From Adiantum capillus-veneris (Eukaryota; Streptophyta; Polypodiopsida; Polypodiales; Pteridaceae): DNA of 64,000 bases. This document shows positions 1 through 10,742 of the stretch, piece by piece. The translations under genes and the position numbers were made by a program. Numbering within the stretch: the stretch's first letter is position 1; every line of letters begins with the position of its first letter. The stretch covers positions 124,951,518-125,015,517 of the forward strand of contig CM043968.1 in the NCBI GenBank assembly GCA_014529385.2. Direction: 5' to 3'. Below the pieces are notes generated by a model. It saw only the letters and a program-made list of their open reading frames with translations. It had not been told where the DNA came from and did not search any database.

Positions 1-159
1 TTGTTGGCTTAGTTGCTATGGTTCTAATTGCTGGTGATGGTGGTGGGCTTGGCATGGGGTGATCATGCGGTTCTGAAACAGGTGAAGAAGGGCGAGAAAA
101 CACATTTCCTTGATCATGTTGTGCTTCTCCTTGTTCCTTGCTTCCGCTCCTTGCTTTTG

Positions 160-1293
160 CTACTCTATTGCCTCTTCAGCTTTCTGTTCCGCTTCTTGGG
201 CTTCTTTCAACTTTAAAGCTTCTGCTTCTTGACAAATCTTTTCCAGTAGTTCTATGGGATCTTCTGCCTGTTTCCTGGTATGATGTTTTGTTCTTGCACC
301 TTTAAGCTCAATGGGTACCCATCTTGCTGGGTCCGTGCCTTGTGCTTGGCGGCTGCATTCATAAGAGTGATTTTCTCTTTCAAAGCGTGCTTGTTTTTGT
401 ACAGGTTTCTCCTGGTGTGCTGCCACAGATTTTCTCTTCATTTCTTCCCGTCGTGCTCTTTTTTCCTCGTTATTTGAGCTTGCACTGCTCTGTCGTTCTG
501 GCGAGCTCTTAGCAGACTCTTCATTTGACTTGTATGTTCTCTTGGCAGATCTTGTAGCTCGAGGGGAAGGGTGTGCTGACATTATCCAGGTGTTTTGATG
601 TGGGGCAGGTGGCAAGTTGTTGGCCACGCCGATAGCATGGTAGGCAATCCTGGTCAAAACCTCTAGTGCTCCTAGGTATGTCATTTTCCCCTCTTTCTTT
701 GTCCCCTTCAATGTGGACAAAATATATTGTGCATGGTCAATTGGCTACCGGGTTGTTGATTTGAGAACTTGTGTAAAGGTTGTGGCAACCTCATGATTTG
801 GTGTCTTATACCTCGGTGGTCTTTTGGTAAGGAAGTGAAATTGCTGGTGGTACAACCTTGTGGGCTCTTCCACCTGTTTGTGAATGAGGTCGGGAAATGT
901 GGCCGCGCCGGTTTCCTTGGTGAAAGTTTCGGCCGTCTTTCTATCTCTTGCCCTCATTGTCATTCCTTCTCTTGTCAGTCTGAGTGCTTCTGCCACTATC
1001 TCCTTAGTAATCACTACTTCAATCTTATTCCCTTGTGGGTCAGCGATTTGAGCGGTTCCATCTTCTTTGATCGTGGACGAAAGCTCATAAGCCTTTTGGA
1101 AGTCCACTCCACATGACTCTTGTTCATAGAAAACTCTGAGTCCTAGCCTTTGATTGGCTTCTTTGTTCTCGAGCTTTGTGGCAACATTGTACACTTCTTT
1201 TGGTAGAAGTTGCAACTCTACCTGATTTCCTTCCTCGCTCTTGAATATGCCGGTGGACACTGTGGTGGGGGGGTTTCTAATCACCGAGCCCAA
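160..1293 (-). pseudogene. Unrecognised ORF split by one in-frame TAG
   Basis: Two adjacent minus-strand open segments (745-1293, 182 codons; 160-720, 186 codons) are in the same frame and are separated only by a TAG at 745-747 plus eight sense codons, so they are best read as one broken gene of about 377 codons. The first part looks like a globular domain of mixed charge with no motif I can name. The second part is rich in Lys, Arg, Glu and Ser, and its last 40 or so residues are an Ala/Glu/Lys-rich stretch likely to form a coiled coil. There is no ATG at the 5' end: the frame is open back to a TAA at 1357-1359, and the apparent start at 1291-1293 is TTG, so the true start is either upstream beyond an intron or lost. 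It resembles in style the accessory proteins of plant mobile elements, but that is inference. No LTR or terminal repeat was found next to it. Confidence 0.45.
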
Positions 1294-1674
1294 AAATCCG
1301 AGCGAAGATAAATCCGAGCAAATTGATACAAGTGTAACAATAGTGAAAGAAAAAGATTAGGCCATGCACATTACTTTCACTACCACAAATTTGACATGTA
1401 ATCAACAAAAGAATTGAGATTTTAGAACCATTATTAAGATTGAATACTCAAGACACAAGCAATCTTTTCATACTCAAAACATATATCTAGTTCAATTCCA
1501 TGTGGCATATCTCCTCTCAAAAATAGCCCACCAACATTGGCACCTAGATTTTGCAAAAAAGTCAACACACAACCTTGTAAGTCTACAATGCTATCCAAGA
1601 ACCTTCTAAATCCTGAAACAACTCCACTTTTTTAAGCAAGAGAAAACAAGTGCCTAAAGCAAGCAAAAATAAGC

Positions 1675-1721
<47 letters not shown>

Positions 1722-3368
1722 AGCTTCACAGTGCAACACCCTTGAGCTGTCCTCCCTTTCCCCTTGCCAGCTCGGCAGTAAAATGGTGGAGGAAATGAGA
1801 GAAGCAAGATGTGGATGCACCCACTACAACTACATCAATGGTGTATGGAGAGGCAACAATGATGAAGTGATGTGCCCAATGGATGATGAGCGAGCTCAAA
1901 CATACCCAACTTCCGCATGACCATCTCAACGAGATTCTTGAGGTATGATTTGTCTATTTCTTTTTCAAGACTTGACTAACAGTTAATCCATGTTAAGATC
2001 TGCTAAGAACAAAAGAGAAGGGCCCATTCTATAAGGCTCATGTGAAACAGGTAGATGTTTAATTGTTGCTTTGCTCAATTGTGACAAAAGTTGATTCCTA
2101 AAGTCTCCTTTACTCAAATAGATTTACAAACAACGACTTCTTCAATAGAACCTTGTAAGTGAAAATTTGGGCTTGTTTGAATGGACAAGACCATGAAAAG
2201 GGTTGGATGGATAGCTCCAACCTATAGAATTTAAAAAAATCAATCAAGGAAGCATAGGAGGTTGTCAGCTCCTTTCAAAATGGTTTCATCACATTGAGAG
2301 TGGTCGATCCCTTGAAGTTAATACTTTTGAAGAGAACTATATATATTTGCTTGAGAGACAAATTGACAGAGTCACAATTATAGTGGAAAATCTGAGTAAA
2401 ATGGAGTTTTCATTTCAAAGAATTTAGCAAGTGCTTATAGAAGAAAGTTAAATTGATTGAGAGATTAGCATGTCTATATTCTTCATAGATACTCCTAACC
2501 TTGTGGGAACAGATTGTTCTCTTTTGGATTTGTGAACATAGCTGGTGACATGCATGAGGTCTTAGACAATATTTTAAGGGAGGAGTCCAAGACAAAAGTG
2601 AAGCGGCAAGGTATTACAAGGGTGGCAAGCTCCAATTTTCTAATTACCATAAGTTATTGTCTCGCTTAAGTTCCCTGGTAACGTATGTAGTATTGGCTTC
2701 TAAGCTGCCTCTTAATTCTTCAAGACCTCCTAATTGAAAATTTAAGGATAAAATAAAGCTTGAAGAGATGTCCAAAAGGCTTCTTGAAGTATCATTTTCC
2801 TTCTAGAACCACTTTTTGTGAGGACAACTTCTTTCCTAACGAGTCTAGCGTGATCATTAAATAGAAGCGATCCAACCTAGAGCCAAATGCAAGTTCTTCT
2901 TCAAAGAAAAGGCCCAAGTCTTAGGTGCATTTTCCTACTAGATGGAGAGGTAAATTCATGAAGCAACATTTTCTTATAATCTCCTATGCTTTGAGTGCCC
3001 TCACTAGTCCTCAAAACACTAAAGGACCTACGATATCCATGCGAATCGAAAGAATCTTTTAGTCCTAACTCACATAATGGCGATTTAAAACTTCAAAATC
3101 CCGTCGAATCATTTGCAGTAGCACGTAAAAAAGAGAAACCATCGCCAGAGCAAAGTTGTTTCTTCTACAGGCCAACGTCTCTCGCTGCAATCCAATGCCC
3201 TAATCCCTTCATTCATGAAAACTAAAATCCCTCGCATTACTTGCCATCACATTGCCGTCGTTGTACTATCGTCCGCCCTACATCATGACGCTTTGCTGTC
3301 GTTTGCCCAAGAGGCACGCAATTGAATGATCTCCTAATTCAAACTATTGTTTGTGCCGCTTTCTTTGT
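1294..3368. other. No gene recognised
   Basis: Apart from the CT microsatellite at 1678-1714 I see only short open frames without coding character, moderately AT-rich sequence and no terminal repeats. It may hold old, unrecognisable transposon remnants. Confidence 0.4.
1678..1714. repeat. (CT)n microsatellite
   Basis: An almost pure CT dinucleotide run. Open frames across it encode only Arg-Glu or Ser-Leu repeats and are artefacts. Confidence 0.95.
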
Positions 3369-3823
3369 ATGTGGCGCCGGCTAGAACTTCAGCTTTTTGT
3401 TGCTCATCATGTGGCTCAATCCACCAAGGCAAGGCCAATTTCTGGTGTTGCTGCTATCTCAGCCAGCTAGGCACCTGCTCTAGTAGTCCATCTTGCCCGA
3501 GCGTGGCCTGTACGTCGTGAGCCTTGCCCACCCAGCCTCTCGACCCTAAGGATGCTCTTGCAATCAACATGTACGCTTGTAAACTTTCACCACTTCTGCA
3601 AGTCGCTGAAGAATTTTCAGTATTTAAACCCTTGGTGTCCCGTCCTCTGCCTAACAACCTTGGCGGCACACCTCAGCTGCACCATTCATGTGCACTTGTA
3701 GATGTATTTGCTGATGTTGCTTCCCTTAGTTTCTAGAAGCCGGCCATGCAAGAGAGTCAAATTTTGTACTACTTTCCCCTCTGGAAGCTGATCTAGTTTG
3801 CATGAAGTTTTTTTTTTTAAAGG
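3369..3823 (+). repeat. Direct repeat, copy A (partner 4732-5156)
   Basis: This segment and 4732-5156 align over their whole length, from ATGTGGCGC to a poly-T run followed by AAAG. They differ by scattered substitutions and by an insertion of about 40 bp in copy A near 3430-3470. Both contain the same landmark phrases, such as TTGGCGGCACACC and CCGGCCATGCAAGAGAG. Short open frames differ between the copies and are not conserved, so the unit is probably non-coding. Confidence 0.85.
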
Positions 3824-3989
3824 ACCTTAACCGCATGAACGTACCTATATATGTTATGTAATTAACCTTCACAACCCTTGACTAATTGATCCTGCTAATT
3901 GTAGCTCTGTGTGAAGTCGATGAACATGCCCTTTATATATAGTTATGAACCGTCACCGAAATATAAGAATTGGTCAAGTTGCCCAGTAC

Positions 3990-4285
3990 AGTATTGGCAG
4001 CTTCGGCGTTAGAGCCGATGGGGTGCAGCACATCACTGGGTAAGCTGCCCAGCACAGTGTCCGACACAGTGCTGGTCAAGCCCAGAACGTCCTTGCCGCC
4101 CTGCATCTCCTCGACGCCTGAATTGGAGCTGAATTAGCCAGACTGTCCACTACTAGTGTGCTGGCAGCTTCAGCGCTCTAGAGCCAATGGGGTACAACAC
4201 ATTACTGGATACCTTGACCAGCACAGTACCAGACACAATGCCGGCCAAGCCCAGAACCTTGCCGCCCATCTCCTCAACGCTGTCT
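3990..4285 (+). repeat. Tandem pair of about 120 bp (3990-4110 and 4160-4285)
   Basis: The two halves share the order GCTTC-GCG, AGAGCC-ATGGGGT, CAGCACAGT, GGCCAAGCCCAGAAC or GGTCAAGCCCAGAAC, and CCTTGCCGCC, with a period near 170 bp. They are divergent. No coding function was recognised. Confidence 0.75.
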
Positions 4286-4477
4286 TGGAGTGAGTGACTG
4301 GCAACAGGAGGCCTACAATATTTACCGATTCGAGTAGTCGGCCGGCAGTTGCCACTTGTGATTATGATCATTGGCTGTTTGTTAATGCAAAATTTTCTTG
4401 ATGGCGGGGAAGCGAATTCTAAACTATTTTATCGGAAATGATCACACATTTTTAGTGCTGAAGAAAATCCTGAAAAG

Positions 4478-4562
4478 ACCTCCACCGGCCCTGGTTTGCT
4501 GCCGCAACCAGTCCGCGCCGGCGCGGACTGGTTGCAGCAGCAAACCAAGGCCGTGGAGGTGG
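4478..4562. repeat. Long palindrome with almost no loop
   Basis: The left arm 4478-4519 and right arm 4520-4562 are near-perfect reverse complements centred on GCGCC/GGCGC at 4519/4520. The arms include GGTTTGCTGC, CAACCAGTCCGCGCC and their complements, with a few mismatches. A related right arm (GGCGCGGACTG) recurs at 5172. It could be the end of a foldback element or a hairpin made by local inverted duplication. Confidence 0.85.
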
Positions 4563-4633
4563 TCGTCACCTTTTTGAAAGTTGTTCTAAATGATGAATCT
4601 TCTCAGTTGAACGCTGCAGGCCATGCGACGCTC

Positions 4634-4673
<40 letters not shown>

Positions 4674-4731
4674 CTACAAGCGGGTTCCGGAGAAGATTTT
4701 GCCGAGCTGCAGGCCCTGCCACCCTCAGTGC

Positions 4732-5156
4732 ATGTGGCGCTGCCTAGAACATCAGCTTCTTACTGCTCCTCATGTGGCTCAATCCACCAAAGCACCTGCT
4801 CCAGTGGTCCAGCTTGCCCGAGCGTGGCTTGTACGTTCTGAGCCATGCCCACCCAGCCTCTTGACCTTGGGATGCTCCTGCAAATAACATGCACGCTTAT
4901 CAACTTTCACCACTTCTGGAAGTCGCTGAAGAATTTGCAGCATTTAAACCCTTGGTGCCCAATCCTCTGCCTAACAACCTTGGCGGCACACCTTAGCTGC
5001 ACCATTCATGTGTAGTTGTAGATGTATTTGTTGCTGATGTCGCCTCCCTTGGAATCCAGAACCCGGCCATGCAAGAGAGTCAAATTTTGTACGGCTTTCC
5101 CCTCTCGAAGGTGATCAGCGCCCATCTGGTATGCTTGAAGTATTTTTTTTTAAAGA
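4732..5156 (+). repeat. Direct repeat, copy B (partner 3369-3823)
   Basis: Second copy of the unit described at 3369. It lies directly after a GA tract (4637-4671) and a segment that is itself repeated at 5169-5376, so copy B sits inside a larger tandem unit of about 650 bp. Confidence 0.85.
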
Positions 5157-5168
5157 CCTTTCCCGCCC

Positions 5169-5372
5169 GGCGCGGACTGATTGCAGCGGTAGGTTCATGC
5201 GGGTTGTCACCTTTTTAAAAGTTATTCTATGAGTGAAACGATAAATCTTCTCAAGTGAACGTTGCAGGCCACGCGTGCCACGCTCAGTGGAGAGAGAGAG
5301 AGAGAGAGATTCTACGAGCGGGTTCTGGAGAGAATTTTGCCGAGCTGCAGGCCATGCCACCCTCAGTGGAGA

Positions 5373-5417
<45 letters not shown>
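5169..5417 (+). repeat. Partial copy of 4520-4731 with GA expansions
   Basis: The order of landmarks matches 4520-4731: GGCGCGGACTG, GTCACCTTTTT, a GA tract, a segment reading CGAGCTGCAGGCC, then CCACCCTCAGTG. GA runs at 5290-5309 and about 5377-5417 interrupt it. The second GA run replaces the start of the next direct-repeat copy. Confidence 0.75.
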
Positions 5418-5421
<4 letters not shown>

Positions 5422-5430
5422 TGCGAGCGG

Positions 5431-5739
5431 GTCCTTCCCTTCAAAATCGGTTCAACACCAACAACAGTAGCTACTATGATGACATTGAGGTGGACATGGA
5501 TTCTAAGAAGATGCTCAAACCAAGAGACCCAAACACATTCCAAGAGACCATCCGAAAAGCGATGCTTGTGGGATATTGGTCACCATGCCCAATGCTTCTT
5601 GGGTGGCTTGGAGAAACTATGGCAGCTATTCAAGCATGGACAAGAGGTTACAGTGCATGTTGTGACTCGTGGTAGCTCTGGTCGAGAGATACGCTCGCTT
5701 AAGAAGCCTGATCCTAACAAGCCATATCCTCCGTAATGA
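5431..5739 (+). other. Possible exon or pseudogene fragment, unrecognised
   Basis: After the GA tract two frames in succession have coding-like composition. The first covers about 5440-5570 and the second about 5590-5735, the latter ending in a Lys/Pro-rich stretch before TAA. A frame change near 5580 would be needed to join them. I recognise no family. Chance is not excluded. Confidence 0.2.
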
Positions 5740-5935
5740 ATTTGAGGGTGGCCATAGGCCTCGCTCATCATCAAGGTATATCTAAACTTATGTGCCTTTC
5801 AGAACTTGTACATGGTTTCTTAATGATCCCTTAGTAGCTTGACTAGAAATTTCACAACGTAGAGATCATAGTTGTCATTCTTACGGGTTTTTCATTTCTT
5901 TGATGATTTGAATAGCAGATGTATGAGACATGTCT

Positions 5936-5938
<3 letters not shown>

Positions 5939-5993
<55 letters not shown>
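5939..5993. repeat. (GA)n microsatellite
   Basis: Uninterrupted GA dinucleotides, about 27 units. Confidence 0.97.
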
Positions 5994-5997
<4 letters not shown>

Positions 5998-6279
5998 CTT
6001 GGGTGTGGGCCTCACGAGCATGAGCCTCTTCCTCACCCCTCAATACTCTACTTCCTATATTTCACCAAGCCTATCATATGTTTCTCTAGTGACCTTGCCC
6101 TCACTGCCATGCAATCCCCCCACTAGGTAGCGTCTTCTTCTGCCCTAGCTTCTGACCCTCCTTCATGTGCGGTTGGCGTAAACTCCTCCCATCAGTAATG
6201 CAGCAAGGCTGCTTGCTGCAACCTCTTGTCCCTGTCTGCTCTGTGGTGCTAGGACATAGGAGCCGGGAGAGGCGAGCGC

Positions 6280-6281
<2 letters not shown>

Positions 6282-6353
<72 letters not shown>
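6282..6353. repeat. (GA)n microsatellite
   Basis: Uninterrupted GA dinucleotides, about 36 units, the longest GA run in the left part of the window. Confidence 0.97.
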
Positions 6354-6355
<2 letters not shown>

Positions 6356-6805
6356 ATGCTCTATCGAGGGTGTTCATAATAGAAGGTCTACACGTTTGAT
6401 CCAATAAGGCATGGTGGAATATTTGTATGTTAACTAAAGTGGGTACGGTTTATATTACTTTTCTCTTCAAGGCGGCCTAATGTTCGAGAAAAAGATTTAT
6501 CCTTGAGCCAGTTGAAAAATCAAAACAACCTGTTGAAGGGAAGGGAAGAAGGAGGAAATCCACTAGAAAATGTCATTGATACTATAATAATGCAGCTTCA
6601 TCGTTGGTATCTTCTTATAAGAATCAAGATATGATATTATTTTGTTATCATGGCTTGCTCATATCTAGACTTTACCTCATACTTGGTTTCCAACATAGAA
6701 TGAGTGTGTTAATTACAATGAGTATATTGACTACACAAGAAATGTGTAAAATACGACCGTTGATAGTGATTGTGCAGTGGTTTAAGGGGTTGTTTAATTT
6801 TTTGA

Positions 6806-7060
6806 AAACTTGGGTATAGTCCTACAAGTAGGAGAGTCTCTCAAAGAAAAGGAAGAGGGTATCTGGCTCACGATCCTCTACGCAGTGATCATGTGTGCTC
6901 CGTATTAGTCACAGAGGACTTTGATGACAATGATCTCCGTGGTGGTGATGAGAGCGAGAGCACTAACATTGGCTTGAGGTCATTGAATGAAGTAGATGCT
7001 CGCATAGCTAGGAGGAAGGAAACCTTGAAATTAGCTCCAATCTTGGTTCCATGGGATTAG
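6806..7060 (+). pseudogene. Orphan ORF without ATG, unrecognised
   Basis: A frame of 85 codons is open from just after a TGA at 6803 to a TAG at 7058-7060 and has no usable ATG. Its second half is acidic (a run around DFDDNDL) and then basic (ARIARRKETL). The composition looks like real protein rather than noise. It could be the 3' exon of a decayed gene or the C-terminus of a DNA transposase, but no catalytic motif is visible, so I give it no function. Confidence 0.25.
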
Positions 7061-7338
7061 TCATCATAGGATTTGAGTTTGATTGTGAGATTAATTTTCA
7101 GCAATGAAAAACCCGCTTACACTTTTGCAATTCACTCTAAGTAATAAAGAATGTTTGAAGGGACTTGCTTGAATATTTGGTTGCTTGGAAATACTTGCTC
7201 GCCAATTTGTATAACCCTGGTGGTGTTGTGCTCTTCAAGCTGTTTCTTTGAGAGATAGGTCGCTTTGGCATTCTTGATTGAATCAGGGTCTAGTTGATAT
7301 CGTGGTAGCTCTTGCAGCTTCTCCTTTTGCGAGAGCTA

Positions 7339-8273
7339 TGAGTATACCCCTCAAGCAAGCCCCTAGCTAGCTTGGGTCGACCCCCCCTTGTAGCTCATGC
7401 TTGAAGCTCATTGGACCCTCCCAGGCCTAGCCAATCACAAGCAAGAGCCATTACAAGCAACATGGGTAGCCTTGGGACAAGTGTCCCCCTTTCCCCTTTG
7501 AGAAAGAGGACTTGATAAATGCAAAATCAATTAGATAATTCAAGTAATTTATCATTGGACCCCTTTGAAGCCTAGCCAATAGGCTTCAAGCAACACATGA
7601 AGGTAACATGGGTAGGGACCTGACATGTGTCCTTGCTGCCTCTTCAAGCTGGGGCTTCCCTTGTGAGTGTGAGTGTGTGTTCTCTCTCTAATCCCTAGGA
7701 AAAGGGCTCGCCCCCCCTCTTGTAGGGATGATTTTGACTTTAGGAGCTCAAGCACCTTAGTCATCAAGCATGACAAAGAACTTGGACTAGGAGGTGTTCC
7801 CACAAGCATCTCAGGCAAGCTTCTCAAGGCACCTCAAGTACCTTAATCATGCAGCAAGTCAAGCACCTCAAGCATGGAGCCAGTCAATCACCTCAAGCAT
7901 CTTAATCATGCACCTCAAGCATGACAAACACCTCAAGCACGACAAGCACCTCAAGCAGGACAAGCACCTCAAGCTTGGGTCGGGTTCCCACCTCAAGCTC
8001 AGCCCTAGCTTACCTAAGGTAAAAGGACTTTTACACACATTTATTGGAGGTCTTCAATGAAGCTAAACCTAAGGTCTTATGCTCCATTGGTTAGCCTTGC
8101 TCTTTGATAGACCATCTCCCTTTTGGGCCCCTTTACCATTGGCCCCGTGTTGAGATAGATCTATAAGCACATATCTATATCTTAACACTTGTTCCCGTTT
8201 ATTCTCCCACATTAAGTGATCAATTTAATATGAGAAAATCATTTGGGTTGGTTAGATATTAGATTTTATGACA
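7339..8273 (-). repeat. G1 3' LTR (probably truncated)
   Basis: Matches 14534-15459 with scattered substitutions and small indels. In element orientation it starts TGTCATAAAATC and its visible homology ends GGGGTATACTCA. The other LTR may extend to 13833, in which case about 700 bp is missing from this copy. Preceded, in element orientation, by a purine-rich tract. Confidence 0.88.
7742..7975. repeat. CAAGCACCT minisatellite inside G1 LTR
   Basis: Degenerate tandem copies of a short unit close to CAAGCACCTCAAGCATGA. The homologous array in the other LTR is at 14938-15162 and has a different number of units, so the array has changed length since insertion. Confidence 0.8.
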
Positions 8274-8287
8274 TTACCTCTCTCTTG
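8274..8287 (-). other. G1 polypurine tract
   Basis: In element orientation this reads CAAGAGAGAGGTAA directly before the 3' LTR start TGTCAT, the expected position of the plus-strand primer. The stretch between here and the end of pol (8288-8631) holds no gene and is presumably 3' untranslated. Confidence 0.65.
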
Positions 8288-8631
8288 AAATCATAGTTGT
8301 CCTCGACTATGAGGTAGAAGAGATAAAGTCTTAGTCATTAGTCAATCGTACTTAGCGGGTAAAGGATCCCTTTTTACCCTACGACATCTTTCCAAGATGG
8401 ATGACTAATCCATTTGGTGCTTGGGAGACATAGCTGCCGCAAGCATGTCTGCTTTTTAGTCCATTTCATTCTCCCAAAGTAGAGTGACAAATTCTACTTG
8501 GTGTTTGAGAGACGTCGTCATTACAAACATGATTCTAAGCATGCATACTAGTTAAATTTGTGCACAATAAAAAAAAGACTAGTCATATAAGACAAAAACA
8601 TGAGTCATTTAAAAGAAATTTGTACATTTGC

Positions 8632-9090
8632 TTACTCTAATGTAGCATTGTAAGCATTGACAAGGTTCATACTATCCTTAAGTTGTAGTCCTTGCATCCA
8701 TTTAGCATCTTCAAAAGGATAATTTGTGAACTTAATAAGATACCGTCGGATTATCTTACCATGTCGTAGTACCTTGTCTTCATGCCGAAGGACAGCTTCG
8801 GGTTGTAGCACCTCTTCTTGGTCTTCAACTTCGAGAGGGTCTTCAATAATTGGTTCAGTTGGTGGCTCTCCTTTGTAGGGCTTAAGCAGGCTTACATGAA
8901 AGGCATTGTGTATAAGACAATGGTTGGGCAACTTGAGTTGATAAGCCGTCTCATTGATGGGCTTCAAGATTTGGAAAGGACCATAGTATCTTTTTGCTAG
9001 TTTAGCATAATACTTTTGATGGCCCGTAGGATTTTTACCCGTCGTTTGCCTTAATCGAGCCTTAGGAATTGAAACTTGAGTAAGACCCAA
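8632..9090 (-). pseudogene. pol: G1 pol C-terminus: integrase tail and chromodomain-like segment
   Basis: This is the third reading frame of the G1 polyprotein, about 150 codons. Its first half carries the integrase C-terminal region with the YYGPFQI motif and the [11 protein letters not shown] motif typical of gypsy integrase tails. Its last 60 residues (from [10 protein letters not shown] through [14 protein letters not shown]) match a chromodomain in layout, a module that in chromoviruses directs integration into heterochromatin. It is out of frame with the preceding segment because one base is missing near 9072, so the apparent start at 9088-9090 is not real. The aromatic cage looks incomplete, so chromatin binding is uncertain. 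Confidence 0.8.
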
Positions 9091-10742
9091 TCATTTTCTT
9101 TGAACATTAAGGCTCTTCTGTGCTTATCAGCAACAGCTTTTTGCCTTTGTTGAGAGATGGCTATAGTCTCCCTAATCTTTTGAAAAGATTGTTGTAGGTC
9201 ACGGCTATACTCATCGGCGGCGAATATCTTCCCATGTACTTTGAGTAGCAAGGGACTTTTAGGTCTTCCCTCTATGATCTCGAAAGGTGCTTTCCCCGTA
9301 GAAGAATGTACAGTATTATTGTAGGCATACTCTACTAGCGGTAAATACTTTTCCCATTGTGAGCGTTGATCTACTTCGATAACATAAGTTTTGAGTAGAT
9401 CGAGTATCGTAAGATTGGCTATCTCACTTTGGCCATCCGTTTGTGAGTGATAGGCCGAAGAGAAATTCAATCTTGTTCCTAGATTTTTAAAGAGACCTTT
9501 CCAGAAATTACTGGTCATTCTAGGATCTCTATCTGACACGATGGATGTGGGTAATCCATGGTGCTTGAAAATCGGAGATATGAAGAGAGTTGCCATTTGG
9601 TGTGCCTTAATAGTCTTTTTGACAGGAATGAAATGTGCTTGCTTGCTAAACCTGTCGACTATTGTCCATATTCCTGTATTCCCATGGATAGACTTGGGTA
9701 ATCCAAAGATGAAATCCATGGATATACTCTCCCATGGTGAATTTGGAATAGGCAATGGCTGGAGTAATCCAGGTTGCTTCCCTCTATCATACTTGGTCTT
9801 TTGGCATACTACACATTTTGATACATACTCTTGTATGTCCACTTTCATGGTAGGCCAATAGAAGTACGTCTCTACTCCTCGGAGAGTAGGTTGAATACCT
9901 CTATGCCCCGCATATGGAGGAGCATGGGATTCAAACATAACCTTCTCACGAAGGGAATGGGTAACACATAGCCTATTGACATGGAGAAGATAACCATCCT
10001 GCAAGGTGAATGGTTCCTCTTTCTTCCCCAAAGCAAGGGCTGACATTATGTTTCTAAAGTCAGGGTCAGTAGCATACTCATCTATCATAGAGGATAGATC
10101 ATTGTGAGTAGCTATAGACACCGCGTTAACTTTTGGTCGTCGTGAAAGTGCATCGGCAACTTGATTGTGCTTACCAGCTATGTGAGCAATATGGAAATTA
10201 AATTGCGAAAGAAAATTTGCCCACCTCATTTGTTTGTCGGAAAGTTTGGTTTGCGTCATGAAATACTTGAGACTTTGGTGGTCGGTTCGTAGGATAAATG
10301 GAGTCCCCAATAGGTAGTGCTTCCATGTATCTAGGGCATGTAGAACAGCTAAAAGCTCTTTCTCATAAATGCCCAAGACTCGTTCATCACTATTGAACCT
10401 TCGGCTCTCATATGCTATGGCATGCCCTTCTTGAAGCAAAACCGCTCCAAGGCAATCACCACACGCATCACATTGGACCTCAAATGGCTTTGAGAGATCT
10501 GGAAGCACGAGGACTGGTTGGGAAGTAAGCTTCTCTTTGAGTTTTTCAAAAGCATTTTGCTCCTTAGCAGTCCATACAAACTTAACGTTCTTCTTAGTTA
10601 AATCGTGTAGTGGTCCTGCTACTTGAGAGAATTTTGCTATGAAGCGTCTATAGTATGCACACATACCAATAAAGCTTCTTAGCTCATGTAGATTTCTTGG
10701 GTTAGGCCATGCTTTTATTACCTCTAACTTTGATGGATCCAT
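9051..10742 (-). pseudogene. pol: G1 pol: RT end, RNase H and integrase
   Basis: Second reading frame, 563 codons. Residues 1-75 are the RT thumb/connection. About 85-200 is RNase H, with CDACGDCLGAVL (first Asp), YEKELLAV (Glu) and RTDHQSLKY (Asp). Integrase follows, with the zinc-binding HAPPYAGH...CVVCQ pair, then the catalytic core with MDFIFGLP (first Asp), SDRDPRMTS (second Asp) and the DGQSE region (Glu). All key residues are present. RNase H degrades the RNA template and integrase inserts the cDNA into the genome. The ATG at the start is simply a Met inside the RT: the sequence runs on from the upstream frame after loss of one A in a short A run near 10745. Confidence 0.92.

Noticed and set aside
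4623-6407. Open frames encoding Arg-Glu or Ser-Leu repeats
   Set aside because: They are translations of GA/CT microsatellites and have no conserved flanking domain.
9051-10742. Programmed frameshifting in G1 pol
   Set aside because: Both frame changes lie inside conserved domains (RT and integrase tail), where single-base losses are the simpler explanation. No slippery site with downstream structure was recognised.
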